A stretch of 64,000 bases of DNA from Alteromonas confluentis (GCF_001757105.1 NZ_MDHN01000037.1:62001-126000), one strand, 5' to 3'; shown: positions 17,128-25,789, numbered from the stretch's first letter. A program made the numbers and translations. The notes: generated by a model from the letters alone, not told the origin.

Positions 17128-19635
17128 ATGACTGCCGCCAGAACTGATTTGCCTGCCAGTGCCCTTATTCCTGAACTGCTCCATGCCGTTGCAACCGGCA
17201 ATGTGATTGTCGGCGCGCCGCCGGGAGCGGGTAAATCAACGGTTTTACCTCTTGCGCTGTTAGAGGCGGTGAATGGGCGCATTATCATGTTGCAGCCCCG
17301 TCGTGTGGTGGTTCGCAATCTGGCCGCTTATCTGGCATCCCAGCTGGGTGAGAAGGTAGGAGAAACGGTGGGCTACCGCATTCGCGGTGAGAATAAAACC
17401 AGTAACGCCACCCGACTTGAAATTGTAACCGAGGGCGTACTCTCCCGACTCATTCAGAACGACCCCGAACTCACTGGCGTTTCTCTGATCATCTTCGATG
17501 AATTCCATGAGCGCAGCCTGCATAGCGACTTTGGCCTGGCGCTGACGCTGGAAGTGCAGGAGGGCTTGCGGGATGACTTAGGTGTTATCGTTATGTCTGC
17601 CACCCTCGATGTGGACGAGCTGAAAATGCTGTTGCCCGATGCCGCAGTGTTAAAGTCGGAAGGCCGACAATTTGAGGTGGAAGAGGTCTACCTTGGGCAG
17701 CCTGCTGCACATCAAATGCATGAAGCCGTGGCTCGCGCGGTGAAAAACAGCGTAGATCTGGATGATGGCGACATTCTGGTATTTTTGCCGGGCACCGGCG
17801 CTATCAGGCGGGTTGCGAATTTGCTTCATGATCGAAATGTGTCGTCTCATTGTGTGATTCATCAGCTGTACGGTGCGCTTACTAAAGATCGGCAGATGGC
17901 AGCAATTCAACCGGACGAAAATGGTAGAAGAAAAGTTATTCTTGCAACCAATGTCGCAGAAACCAGTCTGACCATCGAAGGCATACGTGTGGTGATTGAT
18001 AGTGGCCTCGAAAATGTAGCGACCTTCCATCAGTCCAATGGTTTTACCCAACTGAACACCCAATTAATTTCTCAGGCATCAGCGACTCAGAGAAAAGGAC
18101 GAGCAGGACGACTCGGGCCGGGTAAGGTGTATCGGTTATGGAGTAAAGAGCAGCAAGATCGCCTGGCTGGTTTTCCCGTACCGCAAATTCAGCGTGAAGA
18201 TATCACATCGCTGTATCTCGATGCGCTGGCATGGGGCACCAAGCCCGAAGACATGGCCTTGCTTACCAAGCCTTCTAAAGCGCAGTGCAACGGTGCGACC
18301 CAGCGTTTGCAAGCCCTTGATGCACTTGATGATAGCGGTAGCCTCACAGCCACCGGGCGACAGATTGCCGAAGTGCCCGCGCAACCCGCTATCGCAGCAA
18401 TGCTAATGAAAGCCGAGGCGCTGGCTTCGCAATTTAATGATCTGTTTATAGAGGGCACCATCAAAGAGGCGGCATGTTGGATAGCAGCAGTTGCTGAAGA
18501 GAATATTGTGCAGTCGTCAGGTATTCACCTTTCAACATGGCTTCAGCACGCAGACGCTTCTACAGTCGAACGCATGAAAAGTCAGGCCCGACGGTACGCA
18601 AAACTGATAGCGACGGCGTTAAAACATTCGCCCGATAAATTGCCCGCCAGAGCGCTAAGTCTGTGTCTCGCGGTTGCTTTCCCATTTCGGGTGGCTTATC
18701 GCCGCAAGGGTAACGAGTATAAGCTTGCCAGTGGCCGCGGTGCCAAGTTACCAGACAATGTTATTGAGAAGTCGGATTGGCTGGTGGTGTTAGATGGTCA
18801 GGTTCTGGGAAGTGACGTCATTATTCGCACTGCAGAACCGATAACCGAAGCGGATTTGCGAACACTATTTCCGCAGCATTTTAGCGCCCGGGAAACAATG
18901 ATCTTCAATGCTCAGAAGAAGCAGATGGAGGCGCGAACCACTGAAGGTTTTTATAACATTACGTTGAGTAGCGAACCCGCGACTTCGGTAAGTGAAACCG
19001 TAGTCGCTACGGCATGGTATCAGCTTCTTGAAGCGACGCTCTTGAATGACTGGCCGATGTCTGAAAAAGACCGGACATGGTGGAACAGATATCAACTGGC
19101 TTGTAAGTACTCACTACGGCAGCCGCAGGCATTCGACGGCGACGCAAATTGGCTGCCCGCAGACTCGCCGTTATCTTTACTGCAAGCTGACGAGTTAAAA
19201 AAGCGACTCGGGAAGTTCCGCCGCTGGGAGCAGCTTGAAGGTCTCGGCTGGGCAAACCTTTGTCACCAGGCATTGCCCTGGGGACAACAGCATGCAATGG
19301 ATACTTTCCTGCCAGAGAGTATTACGGTACCTGCTGGCGAGAATCGTAAGTTGGTTTATCGGTCCGATGGCGAAGTGATGCTTGCAGTAAAATTACAGGA
19401 AATGTTCGGGCAAACCGAAACTGTCACAGTCGCCGACGGAAACAAAACTGTGACCATTGAATTATTGTCGCCGGCCGGACGACCCATTCAAACCACCTCT
19501 GATCTTAAAGCGTTCTGGCAGGGCAGTTACTTCGATGTGCAGAAAGAAATGAAAGGTCGATATCCTAAACACCGGTGGCCTGACGATCCGATGAGTGAAA
19601 AACCTGGGCGTTCGATTAAACCAAGAAACAAGTAA
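17128..19635 (+). CDS. hrpB: ATP-dependent helicase HrpB
   Basis: An 835-residue DExH-box helicase. Walker A is GAPPGAGKST (near residues 28-37), motif II is DEFHERSLHSDF, motif III is MSATLD, and motif VI appears in the QRKGRAGRLGPG segment. The full length and the C-terminal HrpB-specific region (ending in KGRYPKHRWPDDPM) match the family. HrpB is a widely conserved DEAH helicase of uncertain RNA role. It follows the hydrolase gene by 106 bp and is followed by a long intergenic region. Confidence 0.95.
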   Translation: MTAARTDLPASALIPELLHAVATGNVIVGAPPGAGKSTVLPLALLEAVNGRIIMLQPRRVVVRNLAAYLASQLGEKVGETVGYRIRGENKTSNATRLEIVTEGVLSRLIQNDPELTGVSLIIFDEFHERSLHSDFGLALTLEVQEGLRDDLGVIVMSATLDVDELKMLLPDAAVLKSEGRQFEVEEVYLGQPAAHQMHEAVARAVKNSVDLDDGDILVFLPGTGAIRRVANLLHDRNVSSHCVIHQLYGALTKDRQMAAIQPDENGRRKVILATNVAETSLTIEGIRVVIDSGLENVATFHQSNGFTQLNTQLISQASATQRKGRAGRLGPGKVYRLWSKEQQDRLAGFPVPQIQREDITSLYLDALAWGTKPEDMALLTKPSKAQCNGATQRLQALDALDDSGSLTATGRQIAEVPAQPAIAAMLMKAEALASQFNDLFIEGTIKEAACWIAAVAEENIVQSSGIHLSTWLQHADASTVERMKSQARRYAKLIATALKHSPDKLPARALSLCLAVAFPFRVAYRRKGNEYKLASGRGAKLPDNVIEKSDWLVVLDGQVLGSDVIIRTAEPITEADLRTLFPQHFSARETMIFNAQKKQMEARTTEGFYNITLSSEPATSVSETVVATAWYQLLEATLLNDWPMSEKDRTWWNRYQLACKYSLRQPQAFDGDANWLPADSPLSLLQADELKKRLGKFRRWEQLEGLGWANLCHQALPWGQQHAMDTFLPESITVPAGENRKLVYRSDGEVMLAVKLQEMFGQTETVTVADGNKTVTIELLSPAGRPIQTTSDLKAFWQGSYFDVQKEMKGRYPKHRWPDDPMSEKPGRSIKPRNK

Positions 19636-19937
19636 TCCGACCGTCGCTCATAAAAAAGTTATTTTCCGTGCTGCCTACTGCTATTTGGTAGTAATTTTTA
19701 CCTGACTCAACTCCTTGTTTTTGAAAAAGATAATGAGATTAATTCTGGCATAAATTCCCTGCATGAAAATTAAGCGTATGATATTTATGGTAAATATTTA
19801 CGCGCATAGTTATTTATAAATTTTATTAGACAAAAGTCGCATAAAAAGTCTTTCTGAACCCGTTGTAAAAGTATGAATAAGCGTGTTTATATATGCATTG
19901 TTGTACATATTTACGTCAACAATAAGAGGGAGACGAA
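19636..19937 (+). promoter_or_regulatory. Leader region of phaB with possible promoter
   Basis: This AT-rich stretch of about 300 bp contains no gene. The best promoter candidate is TTGTAA (19863-19868), 17 bp, then TTTATA (19886-19891), which would start transcription about 40 bp before phaB. Overlapping TATATA bases make the exact -10 uncertain. No terminator for hrpB and no convincing PhaR box was found, although GCATTGTTGTAC at 19895-19906 has some resemblance. Confidence 0.35.
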
Positions 19938-20660
19938 ATGAGTAAAGTTGCACTAGTCACAGGCGGTACCCGAGGAATTGGTGAAGCGATTTGCACAGCA
20001 TTAAAAGATGCTGGTTATACTGTTGTGGCAAATTATGGTGGTAACGATGAAGCAGCCAAAGCGTTCACTGAGCACACCGGCATTCCTTCATTTAAATTTG
20101 ATGTCTCGAATTTTGAAAAAACCAAAGAAGCAATTGAGCAAATTGCGACTGATTATGGCCCTGTTGAAATTCTTGTAAATAACGCCGGTATCACCCGGGA
20201 TGGCACCATGCACCGCATGGATTTTGAACAATGGAATGCTGTTATTCAAACGAACCTTGCTTCCTGTTTTAATACTTGTCGTGCAGTTATCGATTCTATG
20301 CGCGAGAAAGGTTTTGGTCGCATTGTGAATATCGGTTCAATTAATGGTCAGGCTGGTCAATATGGTCAGGTCAACTATGCCGCTGCAAAATCAGGTATTC
20401 ATGGTTTTACCAAAGCACTTGCTCAGGAAGGTGCGGCGAAAGGCGTTACCGTGAATGCAATTGCACCGGGTTACGTTGATACTGAAATGGTTCGCGCTGT
20501 ACCAGAAGAAGTATTGAAGAAGATTGTTGCTAAGATCCCGGTTGGGCGTCTTGGTACGCCAGAAGATATCGCGCGTAGCGTATTGTTCTTAATTGGCGAT
20601 GAAGCGGGTTTTATTACCGGTTCAACTCTGTCCGTAAACGGTGGTCAACACATGTACTAA
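19938..20660 (+). CDS. phaB: Acetoacetyl-CoA reductase
   Basis: A 240-residue short-chain dehydrogenase that reduces acetoacetyl-CoA to (R)-3-hydroxybutyryl-CoA with NADPH, the monomer-forming step of polyhydroxybutyrate synthesis. The cofactor motif TGGTRGIG (residues 9-16), NNAGI, the catalytic YAAAK and the C-terminal SVNGGQHMY end are diagnostic of PhaB rather than FabG. A GAGGGAG Shine-Dalgarno sequence precedes the ATG. It opens the PHA region on the plus strand, while the other pha genes are on the minus strand beyond the transglycosylase. Confidence 0.95.
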   Translation: MSKVALVTGGTRGIGEAICTALKDAGYTVVANYGGNDEAAKAFTEHTGIPSFKFDVSNFEKTKEAIEQIATDYGPVEILVNNAGITRDGTMHRMDFEQWNAVIQTNLASCFNTCRAVIDSMREKGFGRIVNIGSINGQAGQYGQVNYAAAKSGIHGFTKALAQEGAAKGVTVNAIAPGYVDTEMVRAVPEEVLKKIVAKIPVGRLGTPEDIARSVLFLIGDEAGFITGSTLSVNGGQHMY

Positions 20661-20682
20661 GCCTTTCGGCACAGTACAACAC

Positions 20683-20710
20683 TTCAGAGAGCGATTGTTC
20701 GCTCTCTGAA
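20683..20710. terminator. Bidirectional terminator between phaB and mltB-like gene
   Basis: A perfect 12-bp stem (TTCAGAGAGCGA at 20683-20694, TCGCTCTCTGAA at 20699-20710) with loop TTGT sits between the two convergent stop codons. The U tract is short on both strands, so efficiency is uncertain. Confidence 0.75.
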
Positions 20711-20719
20711 AGATTCAAA

Positions 20720-21946
20720 TTAACTTTGCTTTTCTTGCTTTGGCGCTTCGCTGAAAACCCCTATCGCTTCCATCACATCTAAACCTGGAAATCCATCGGC
20801 AACTAAGTTTTTCGACAATTGGTATTCCCGAATACCTGAGCGAGTTGCAGGTCCGATAATGCCGTCAGGCTTGCCCACATCATAGCCCAGTTCATTGAGC
20901 GCAGTTTGCAGCTTTATGATATCGTTGCGTTCGTAGGCGGGGAGTTCAGGTAGCGGCTTGATGAGTCCGGCTTCACCGGCAATTTGATCGGCAAGCTTTC
21001 CTACTGAAATAGCGTAAAACTCAGAATTATTCCAACGCATGATGATGCGGAAGTTGTGGTAGGCAATGAAAGCAGGGCCATTATGTCCTGCCGGCACCAC
21101 AACGTATCCTTTTTCGTCGCTGCTACCCAGTGACTCGCCATTGGCTTTGGTAATGCCCATCTGATCCCAGTTGGTAATTGCCTGGCGGTTTTTATAACCG
21201 GTATCACGGTAGTCGAAATTTTCTGGTAAGTTTACTTCCCGGCCCCAGCGGAAGCCTGGCTGCCAGCCTAACTGCGATAAGAAATTCGCTGCAGATGCTA
21301 AGGCGTCTTCTTCACTTTCCCAGAGATTGATTTGTCCATCGCCGTCTCCGTCGATAGCATAGTTCATGTAGGCCGATGGCATAAATTGCGTGTGGCCCAT
21401 GGCGCCAGCCCACGAACCAACCATTTGTGTTTGGTCGAGGGATTCCCGCTCAAGTAGCTTCACTGCGGTTATTAATTCTTTAGTGAAATAGGTACTACGA
21501 CGCTCATCACACGCTAATGTTGCCAAAGAGTTTAATACGTTCATTTTGCCTTTGTAGGAGCCGAAGTTAGTTTCAAGACCCCAAAATGCAACAAGGTAGT
21601 GCGCCGGAACGCCGTACTTATGACTCAGTTTACGAAGGAGTTCGCGATGCTTCGCGTACATCTCCCGACCTTTGCCAATTCGCCACGCCGTTACGCGCTT
21701 ACCATAATAGCCCGGAAACGTTTGCACAAATTCTGGTTGGCTGCGATCGAGTGTAATCACTCTGGGCTGATATTGAATGTTGGCAAATACTTTACTGGCC
21801 GTTTCGCCACTAACGCCCTGCGCAACGGCCTGTTGTGACAGTTCCGTTTTACACTGTTCAAAATCGGTGTTGGCGTAAACAGAAGAAGACGCTGCCAGTA
21901 ATGACAGAACAGATAAACCAAGTTTACGCGGGATCCATTTAGACAT
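20720..21946 (-). CDS. Lytic murein transglycosylase (MltB family) with peptidoglycan-binding domain
   Basis: A 408-residue periplasmic lytic transglycosylase that cleaves glycan strands of peptidoglycan. A signal peptide (residues 1-25, ending VYA) is followed by the SLT-type catalytic domain, with the catalytic Glu in VAFWGLETNFGSYKG and the typical GSWAGAMGHTQFMPSAY motif. The last 80 residues form a PG_binding_1 domain (LQTALNELGYDVGKPDGIIG). No lipobox is seen, so it is probably soluble. It splits phaB from the remaining pha genes. Confidence 0.92.
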   Translation of the reverse strand: MSKWIPRKLGLSVLSLLAASSSVYANTDFEQCKTELSQQAVAQGVSGETASKVFANIQYQPRVITLDRSQPEFVQTFPGYYGKRVTAWRIGKGREMYAKHRELLRKLSHKYGVPAHYLVAFWGLETNFGSYKGKMNVLNSLATLACDERRSTYFTKELITAVKLLERESLDQTQMVGSWAGAMGHTQFMPSAYMNYAIDGDGDGQINLWESEEDALASAANFLSQLGWQPGFRWGREVNLPENFDYRDTGYKNRQAITNWDQMGITKANGESLGSSDEKGYVVVPAGHNGPAFIAYHNFRIIMRWNNSEFYAISVGKLADQIAGEAGLIKPLPELPAYERNDIIKLQTALNELGYDVGKPDGIIGPATRSGIREYQLSKNLVADGFPGLDVMEAIGVFSEAPKQEKQS

Positions 21947-22030
21947 GACAAATTACCCTTTTTGTTGAGGCGTTCATGCTACCTTAACTGTCCCCATTGG
22001 GGCGAGAGAAACATAGGGGAAAATACGAAA

Positions 22031-22055
22031 CGCGCCTGATTGGAGATCAGGCGCG
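22031..22055 (-). terminator. Terminator of phaZ
   Basis: A perfect 10-bp stem (CGCGCCTGAT / ATCAGGCGCG) with a 5-nt loop lies about 30 bp after the phaZ stop; on the minus strand it is followed by a T-rich run (TTTCGTATTTT). Confidence 0.8.
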
Positions 22056-22086
22056 TAGAGATGGTCGTGCGTTAACCACAGCGTGA

Positions 22087-23304
22087 TTAAGCGTATTTGT
22101 GGATGAAATCAGTGATGATGGGGCGCACACTTTGACGGAACTTAGATCCACTGAAAATACCGTAATGACCTGCGCCCGGTTGAACATGGTGCTTACGCAT
22201 GTTTTTGGGGATATTCTTGCAAATATCCTGCGCAGCTTCCGTTTGGCCAAGACCGCAAATATCATCATCGGCACCTTCCACGGTGAGTAGTGCCGTTTTG
22301 GTGATTGTTTCGAAATTCACCGGTTCACCCTGATAGGTAATAGCGCCGCGGGCAATTTCATTGTTCTTGAAAACGCGTTCAATGGTTTCAAGATAGAACT
22401 CAGCCGGCATATCTAAAACGGCCATGTACTCATCATAGAATGCACGGAAGCGGTCAGCATCTTCCTCTTCGCCAAATACCAGGTTCTGGAAAAAGTTCTG
22501 ATATTTCTTCAAGTGTGACTTCTGGTTCATACTAATGAAGCCGCCGAGCTGCATGAAGCCAGGGTAAACCTGTCGACCTTCACCAGGGTAACCATAAGGC
22601 ACTTTCATAATGGCTACATTACGAAACCAGTTCATCGAGTGTTCCTGAGCGAACTCGTTTACCCGTGTCGGATTTTTGGAGCAATCTAACGGGCCGGCCA
22701 TGAGTGTTAGCGACTTAGGCACACATTCATTTTTCTTCCCAGCCATAACGGCTGTTGCAATTAGCGCCTGCACAGTTGGCTGACAGATCGCCATCAAGTG
22801 TGTGCCAGGGCCAAGAAATTCGAGCATTTCGATAAGATAACCAACATAGCAGTCGAAACTGAAAGGGCCATCTTCAAGAGGTACTTCACGGGCATCAGCC
22901 CAGTCGGTCACGTAAATTTCGTGATCAGGTAATAATGCTTCAACGGTACCTTTTAGTAACGTGGCAAAGTGACCTGATAACGGAGCAACCAATAATACTT
23001 TATGGTCGTCGTGCACACCGGCTCGATGAAAGTGAATGAGGTCGCAAAACGGCTTACTAAATACGACCTCTTCTTTCACTTTATGCCGTTTATCGTCGAT
23101 TTTTATCTCGTCGATATTAAACCCCAGCTTTTCGTAGCGTTGTGTCAGCCGCATAGCAGTTTCCAGCGAAGCGCGGGTGATGCGGCCGGGCAAGGTATGA
23201 CCATAGAGATTGGAAGGATGGCTCGCAATATCGTTAAGCAGACTGAAACCCTCGTGCATAATATATGCACCGCGTGTCAGATAATCATATGCCTGATAAT
23301 TCAT
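22087..23304 (-). CDS. phaZ: Intracellular polyhydroxyalkanoate depolymerase
   Basis: A 405-residue intracellular PHB depolymerase that mobilises stored polymer from granules. The start MNYQAYDYLTRG and segment LLVAPLSGHFATLLKGTVEALLPDHEIYVTDW are typical of the family (PHB_depo_C). The nucleophile is probably the Cys in HLMAICQPTVQAL, as in the Ralstonia PhaZa1 group; the C-terminal QPGAGHYGIFSG supplies the catalytic His. ATG 23304 is chosen because GAGGAGA precedes it; longer in-frame extension has no support. It lies 105 bp downstream of phaP with a hairpin between, and probably shares its transcript. Confidence 0.93.
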   Translation of the reverse strand: MNYQAYDYLTRGAYIMHEGFSLLNDIASHPSNLYGHTLPGRITRASLETAMRLTQRYEKLGFNIDEIKIDDKRHKVKEEVVFSKPFCDLIHFHRAGVHDDHKVLLVAPLSGHFATLLKGTVEALLPDHEIYVTDWADAREVPLEDGPFSFDCYVGYLIEMLEFLGPGTHLMAICQPTVQALIATAVMAGKKNECVPKSLTLMAGPLDCSKNPTRVNEFAQEHSMNWFRNVAIMKVPYGYPGEGRQVYPGFMQLGGFISMNQKSHLKKYQNFFQNLVFGEEEDADRFRAFYDEYMAVLDMPAEFYLETIERVFKNNEIARGAITYQGEPVNFETITKTALLTVEGADDDICGLGQTEAAQDICKNIPKNMRKHHVQPGAGHYGIFSGSKFRQSVRPIITDFIHKYA

Positions 23305-23378
23305 TACGTCTCTCCTCGAAAACTGGCTGGGGCTAAGACCTTTAGGGGAAAAAGGCTCACATAATGTGGAGGGGAACA

Positions 23379-23400
23379 AGAGCGACGAGAACGTCGCTCT
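23379..23400. repeat. Hairpin between phaP and phaZ
   Basis: Perfect 9-bp arms AGAGCGACG and CGTCGCTCT around AGAA. In the direction of the pha transcript no U tract follows (TTGTTCCCC), so it is more likely a partial terminator or an mRNA-stabilising hairpin that lets the phasin message be more abundant than phaZ. Confidence 0.55.
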
Positions 23401-23409
23401 GTCGTTTTT

Positions 23410-23757
23410 TTACGCTTTAGCGGCGCTTTGGAACTTAGACGTCATTTCGTCGCTTAAACCTTTAAACATTTCGCCAGCTTTTTGCTGTGCTTCTGAAATG
23501 ATGGCGTAAGAGCTTTTTGCAGTATCAGTCACTGTTTCCTGAACAGTTTCTACATAAGCTTTGTTCATTTCAGCCAGCGCAGACATGTCTTTCTGTTGTG
23601 CTGCTTTCTCAAAATAAGACATGTTCTCTGATAACAGAGAGCTATACATGGCGTTTTGCTTCTCAGCCAGATCCTGCATAGTGCTCATGTTTAATGTAGC
23701 AAGGTCAGTCATAGGCTTCATTGCGCTTTTCATTTGCTCGTTCATTTGCTCAAACAT
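23410..23757 (-). CDS. phaP: Phasin (granule-associated protein)
   Basis: A 115-residue phasin, an amphipathic helical protein that coats PHA granules. The sequence has no cysteine or tryptophan, is rich in Met, Ala, Gln and Glu, and shows the long coiled-coil pattern of the family, for example AYVETVQETVTDTAKSSYAI. It lies 26 bp after a second, larger phasin gene and is probably cotranscribed from the promoter with PhaR-like boxes at 24471-24601. Confidence 0.88.
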   Translation of the reverse strand: MFEQMNEQMKSAMKPMTDLATLNMSTMQDLAEKQNAMYSSLLSENMSYFEKAAQQKDMSALAEMNKAYVETVQETVTDTAKSSYAIISEAQQKAGEMFKGLSDEMTSKFQSAAKA

Positions 23758-23783
23758 TACTCTTCTCCAGTTTCTGGGTTGTT

Positions 23784-24437
23784 TTAACTTGTAGATTTAG
23801 TTGCCGCAGGCTTTTTCGCAGCCGTACGACGGGTTCTGGTAGCAGGCTTTTTAGCCGGTGCTGCTTTGGTTTCAGTCGCAGCCTGCTTGGTTTCTTTTGC
23901 TACAGCCTTTGTGGTTTCTGCGGCTTTCTCAACCGTTTTCTCCGTTGCCTCTGCGACCTTTTCGACTGCCTTTTCCGCTTCTTTCGTTACGGTTTCTGCT
24001 TCTTTCGCAGGTTTGGCGGCCGCTTTCGGTGTCGCTTTAGCGGCTGGCTTTGGCGTGGCTTTTTTCACTGCTTCTTTCGTTTCAGTGGTTGCCTTAGTCG
24101 CCGTCTCTTTTGCTGCTTCCGCTGCAGAAGTTAAGCTGGAAGCCATCACTTCTGTTACTTCTTCTCGCATGGCGTTGAGCGTAGAGTAGGTATCTTTCGA
24201 TGCGCTGGTCATGCGCTCACGAACTGATTCTGCCAGCTCTGAATTCGCATTCATCACACCTTTCAACTCTGTTTGCTTAGATACCGCTTCGATATAGTGC
24301 ATACCGTCGCTCAGTAACCCTGTAAACAGTGTTGTCTGATGCTGAGACAGACTTTCCAATGTTTTTGTATTCACAGCAAACAGCGTGTGTACCGGCTTAG
24401 TGGTACTTTTCAGCTGCTCTGAAAACTTGCCAAACAT
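23784..24437 (-). CDS. Phasin with histone H1-like Lys/Ala-rich tail (PhaF-like)
   Basis: A 217-residue protein with two parts. Residues 1-110 are a phasin domain (MFGKFSEQLKSTTKPVHTLF start, helical, granule-binding). Residues 115-217 are a low-complexity tail of AA/KK/PK/EK repeats (such as KPAAKATPKAAAKPA) ending in RTRRTAAKKPAATKST, like the DNA-binding tails of PhaF and AlgP. Proteins of that type tether PHA granules to the nucleoid and help share them between daughter cells. ATG 24437 follows AGGAGA, so the 16 residues before it in the open frame are not counted. PhaR-like boxes lie immediately upstream. Confidence 0.82.
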   Translation of the reverse strand: MFGKFSEQLKSTTKPVHTLFAVNTKTLESLSQHQTTLFTGLLSDGMHYIEAVSKQTELKGVMNANSELAESVRERMTSASKDTYSTLNAMREEVTEVMASSLTSAAEAAKETATKATTETKEAVKKATPKPAAKATPKAAAKPAKEAETVTKEAEKAVEKVAEATEKTVEKAAETTKAVAKETKQAATETKAAPAKKPATRTRRTAAKKPAATKSTS

Positions 24438-24470
24438 ATTCTTCTCCTGACCAGTTGATGATTTCCATCT

Positions 24471-24483
24471 GCTGCGTTGCAGC
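24471..24483. promoter_or_regulatory. PhaR-like operator box 1
   Basis: GCTGC-GTT-GCAGC is a perfect palindrome of the TGC...GCA kind bound by PhaR repressors. It lies 34 bp upstream of the phasin ATG, where it would cover the promoter. Confidence 0.65.
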
Positions 24484-24532
24484 AATCTTTGGTTAGATAT
24501 TAAGCAATCGAAATCAGGAGATCAACTAAAAT

Positions 24533-24545
24533 GTTGCGGTGCAGC
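24533..24545. promoter_or_regulatory. PhaR-like operator box 2
   Basis: GTTGC-GGT-GCAGC has the same geometry as box 1 with one arm mismatch; flanks extend it to TTGCGGTGCAGCAA. It is 62 bp from box 1, about six helical turns. Confidence 0.6.
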
Positions 24546-24588
24546 AAAAATAGTTAGACGAATAAATAATAAGCAAATAGCTTTTTAT

Positions 24589-24601
24589 GCTGCTGTGCAA
24601 C
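24589..24601. promoter_or_regulatory. PhaR-like operator box 3
   Basis: GCTGC-TGT-GCAAC is the third copy of the pattern, 28 bp after the phaR stop codon and 56 bp from box 2. Together the three copies define GYTGC-N3-GCARC. Confidence 0.6.
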
Positions 24602-24628
24602 AAAGTGGCGTTAAGGAGGGAGACAAAC

Positions 24629-25045
24629 TTATTTTTGCGACTTTTTCCACGCTTCCATATTTTGTTCAATCATTTTATTGAACATACCAAAAGGCGTGTT
24701 ATCCATCATATTCTTCATCACACCTTGAACCTGATCATGCTGCTCAATAAAGGCCACTAACGACTGTTCTAAATACTGACGAAGAAAATATTGCATGTCA
24801 GTGTCGTAATAGCGAATAAGTTGCTTAAGCAGGGTATTGGTCAGCAGAGACTGATTTTCGTTGGCTTCAGATTCACTGATGATCTGCAGGAGTAATGACT
24901 TGGTGATGTCATCTTCGGTTTTGGAGTCGATGACCTTAAATTCCTGCCGTTCATTAATCAGTGTTTTGATGTAATCAAGATTTACATACTGACTCTGTGA
25001 CGTATCGTACAGTCGGCGGTTAGGATATTTTTTAATGATGATCAT
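24629..25045 (-). CDS. phaR: Polyhydroxyalkanoate synthesis repressor PhaR
   Basis: A 138-residue PHA-granule-sensing repressor. PhaR binds phasin promoters and leaves DNA when free granule surface is available. The N-terminal domain is diagnostic (IIIKKYPNRRLYDTSQSQYVNL) and is followed by the PHB_acc domains (SLLLQIISESEANENQSLLT). ATG 25045 is chosen because GAGGTAA precedes it and the family starts at this motif. It lies upstream of the two phasin genes, its expected targets, with the three putative operator boxes in the gap. Confidence 0.95.
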   Translation of the reverse strand: MIIIKKYPNRRLYDTSQSQYVNLDYIKTLINERQEFKVIDSKTEDDITKSLLLQIISESEANENQSLLTNTLLKQLIRYYDTDMQYFLRQYLEQSLVAFIEQHDQVQGVMKNMMDNTPFGMFNKMIEQNMEAWKKSQK

Positions 25046-25128
25046 GACGTTACCTCTTCGGTTCAATACGCAGAGTAGCGCATTAGACGCTCCACCGGCA
25101 ACTTAAAAGGTGTGAAAAAAAGCGACAC

Positions 25129-25140
25129 TGTTGCACAACA
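25129..25140. promoter_or_regulatory. Possible PhaR-related palindrome upstream of phaR
   Basis: TGTTG-CA-CAACA lies in the divergent region between phaR (84 bp away) and the DUF4168 gene. It contains the TTGCACAA core similar to the TGC/GCA arms of the boxes before the phasin genes, and could serve autoregulation. The centre is shorter than in boxes 1-3, so the assignment is tentative. Confidence 0.4.
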
Positions 25141-25291
25141 ATTACCGGTGAAAATATATGCGGCTTTCTTAATTACATGATATTGCTCGGTTTTGTCGGG
25201 GTGGCATGGTTATCGCTGTAGTGATGATGAGAGCCGTTTTACGCTGAGTCTTAAGGTTAGACGGCAATTCGAATCCAAATTGGAGATCAAT

Positions 25292-25690
25292 ATGAATAAA
25301 TTCGTCAAATCATTAGCGCTTGGCCTGGCAGTAGCATGTTCTGTTAACTTCGCTTCACAGGCTGCCGAAGATACCAAAGAGACGGGTCTATCCAGCGCAC
25401 CTACAATGCAAACTGAAAATTTTGATGACGCAACTCTGGAAAAATTTACTGTTGCGATGAATGCAGTTAGCGATGTAGCAGATAAATACCAGTCTGAAAT
25501 CAGCGGCGATGAAACGCCTGAAAAAATGCAGCAAATTCAGCAAGCAGCGCAAACTGAAATGGTAAGTGAAATTGAGAAAACAGGTCTGGAAGTACAGACT
25601 TACACCACAATTGCACAATTAGTACAAACGGATGAAAAATTGCGTTCACGTGTACTAGACATCGCTAAAGAGAAAAACAGCGAGTCATAA
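25292..25690 (+). CDS. DUF4168 family secreted protein
   Basis: A 132-residue exported protein with a signal peptide (MNKFVKSLALGLAVACSVNF, cleavage near SQAAE). The mature region (FTVAMNAVSDVADKYQSEI, then ARs of Gln/Glu-rich helix and the EIEKTGLEVQTYTTIAQLVQ segment) fits the DUF4168 family, small helical periplasmic proteins of unknown role. GGAGAT precedes ATG 25292. It is divergent from phaR and followed by a strong terminator; its presence inside the pha cluster may be coincidental. Confidence 0.78.
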   Translation: MNKFVKSLALGLAVACSVNFASQAAEDTKETGLSSAPTMQTENFDDATLEKFTVAMNAVSDVADKYQSEISGDETPEKMQQIQQAAQTEMVSEIEKTGLEVQTYTTIAQLVQTDEKLRSRVLDIAKEKNSES

Positions 25691-25720
25691 TTTACCGCAA
25701 ACCGAATAGACAAAAGCACT

Positions 25721-25742
25721 GGGGCCGCAAGGCCCCTTTTTT
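25721..25742 (+). terminator. Rho-independent terminator of the DUF4168 gene
   Basis: GGGGCC-GCAA-GGCCCC stem-loop followed by six T residues, about 30 bp after the stop codon. Confidence 0.93.
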
Positions 25743-25789
25743 GTTTCTCTTCGTCACCGAGAGCGAAGCACCAACCACAAACCAGCAAC

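Noticed and set aside
23721-24189. Overlapping plus-strand open frames opposite the phasin tail
   Set aside because: The Phe/Cys/Arg-rich or Ala/Val-rich products are mirror images of the Lys/Ala/Glu repeat codons; no ribosome binding site.
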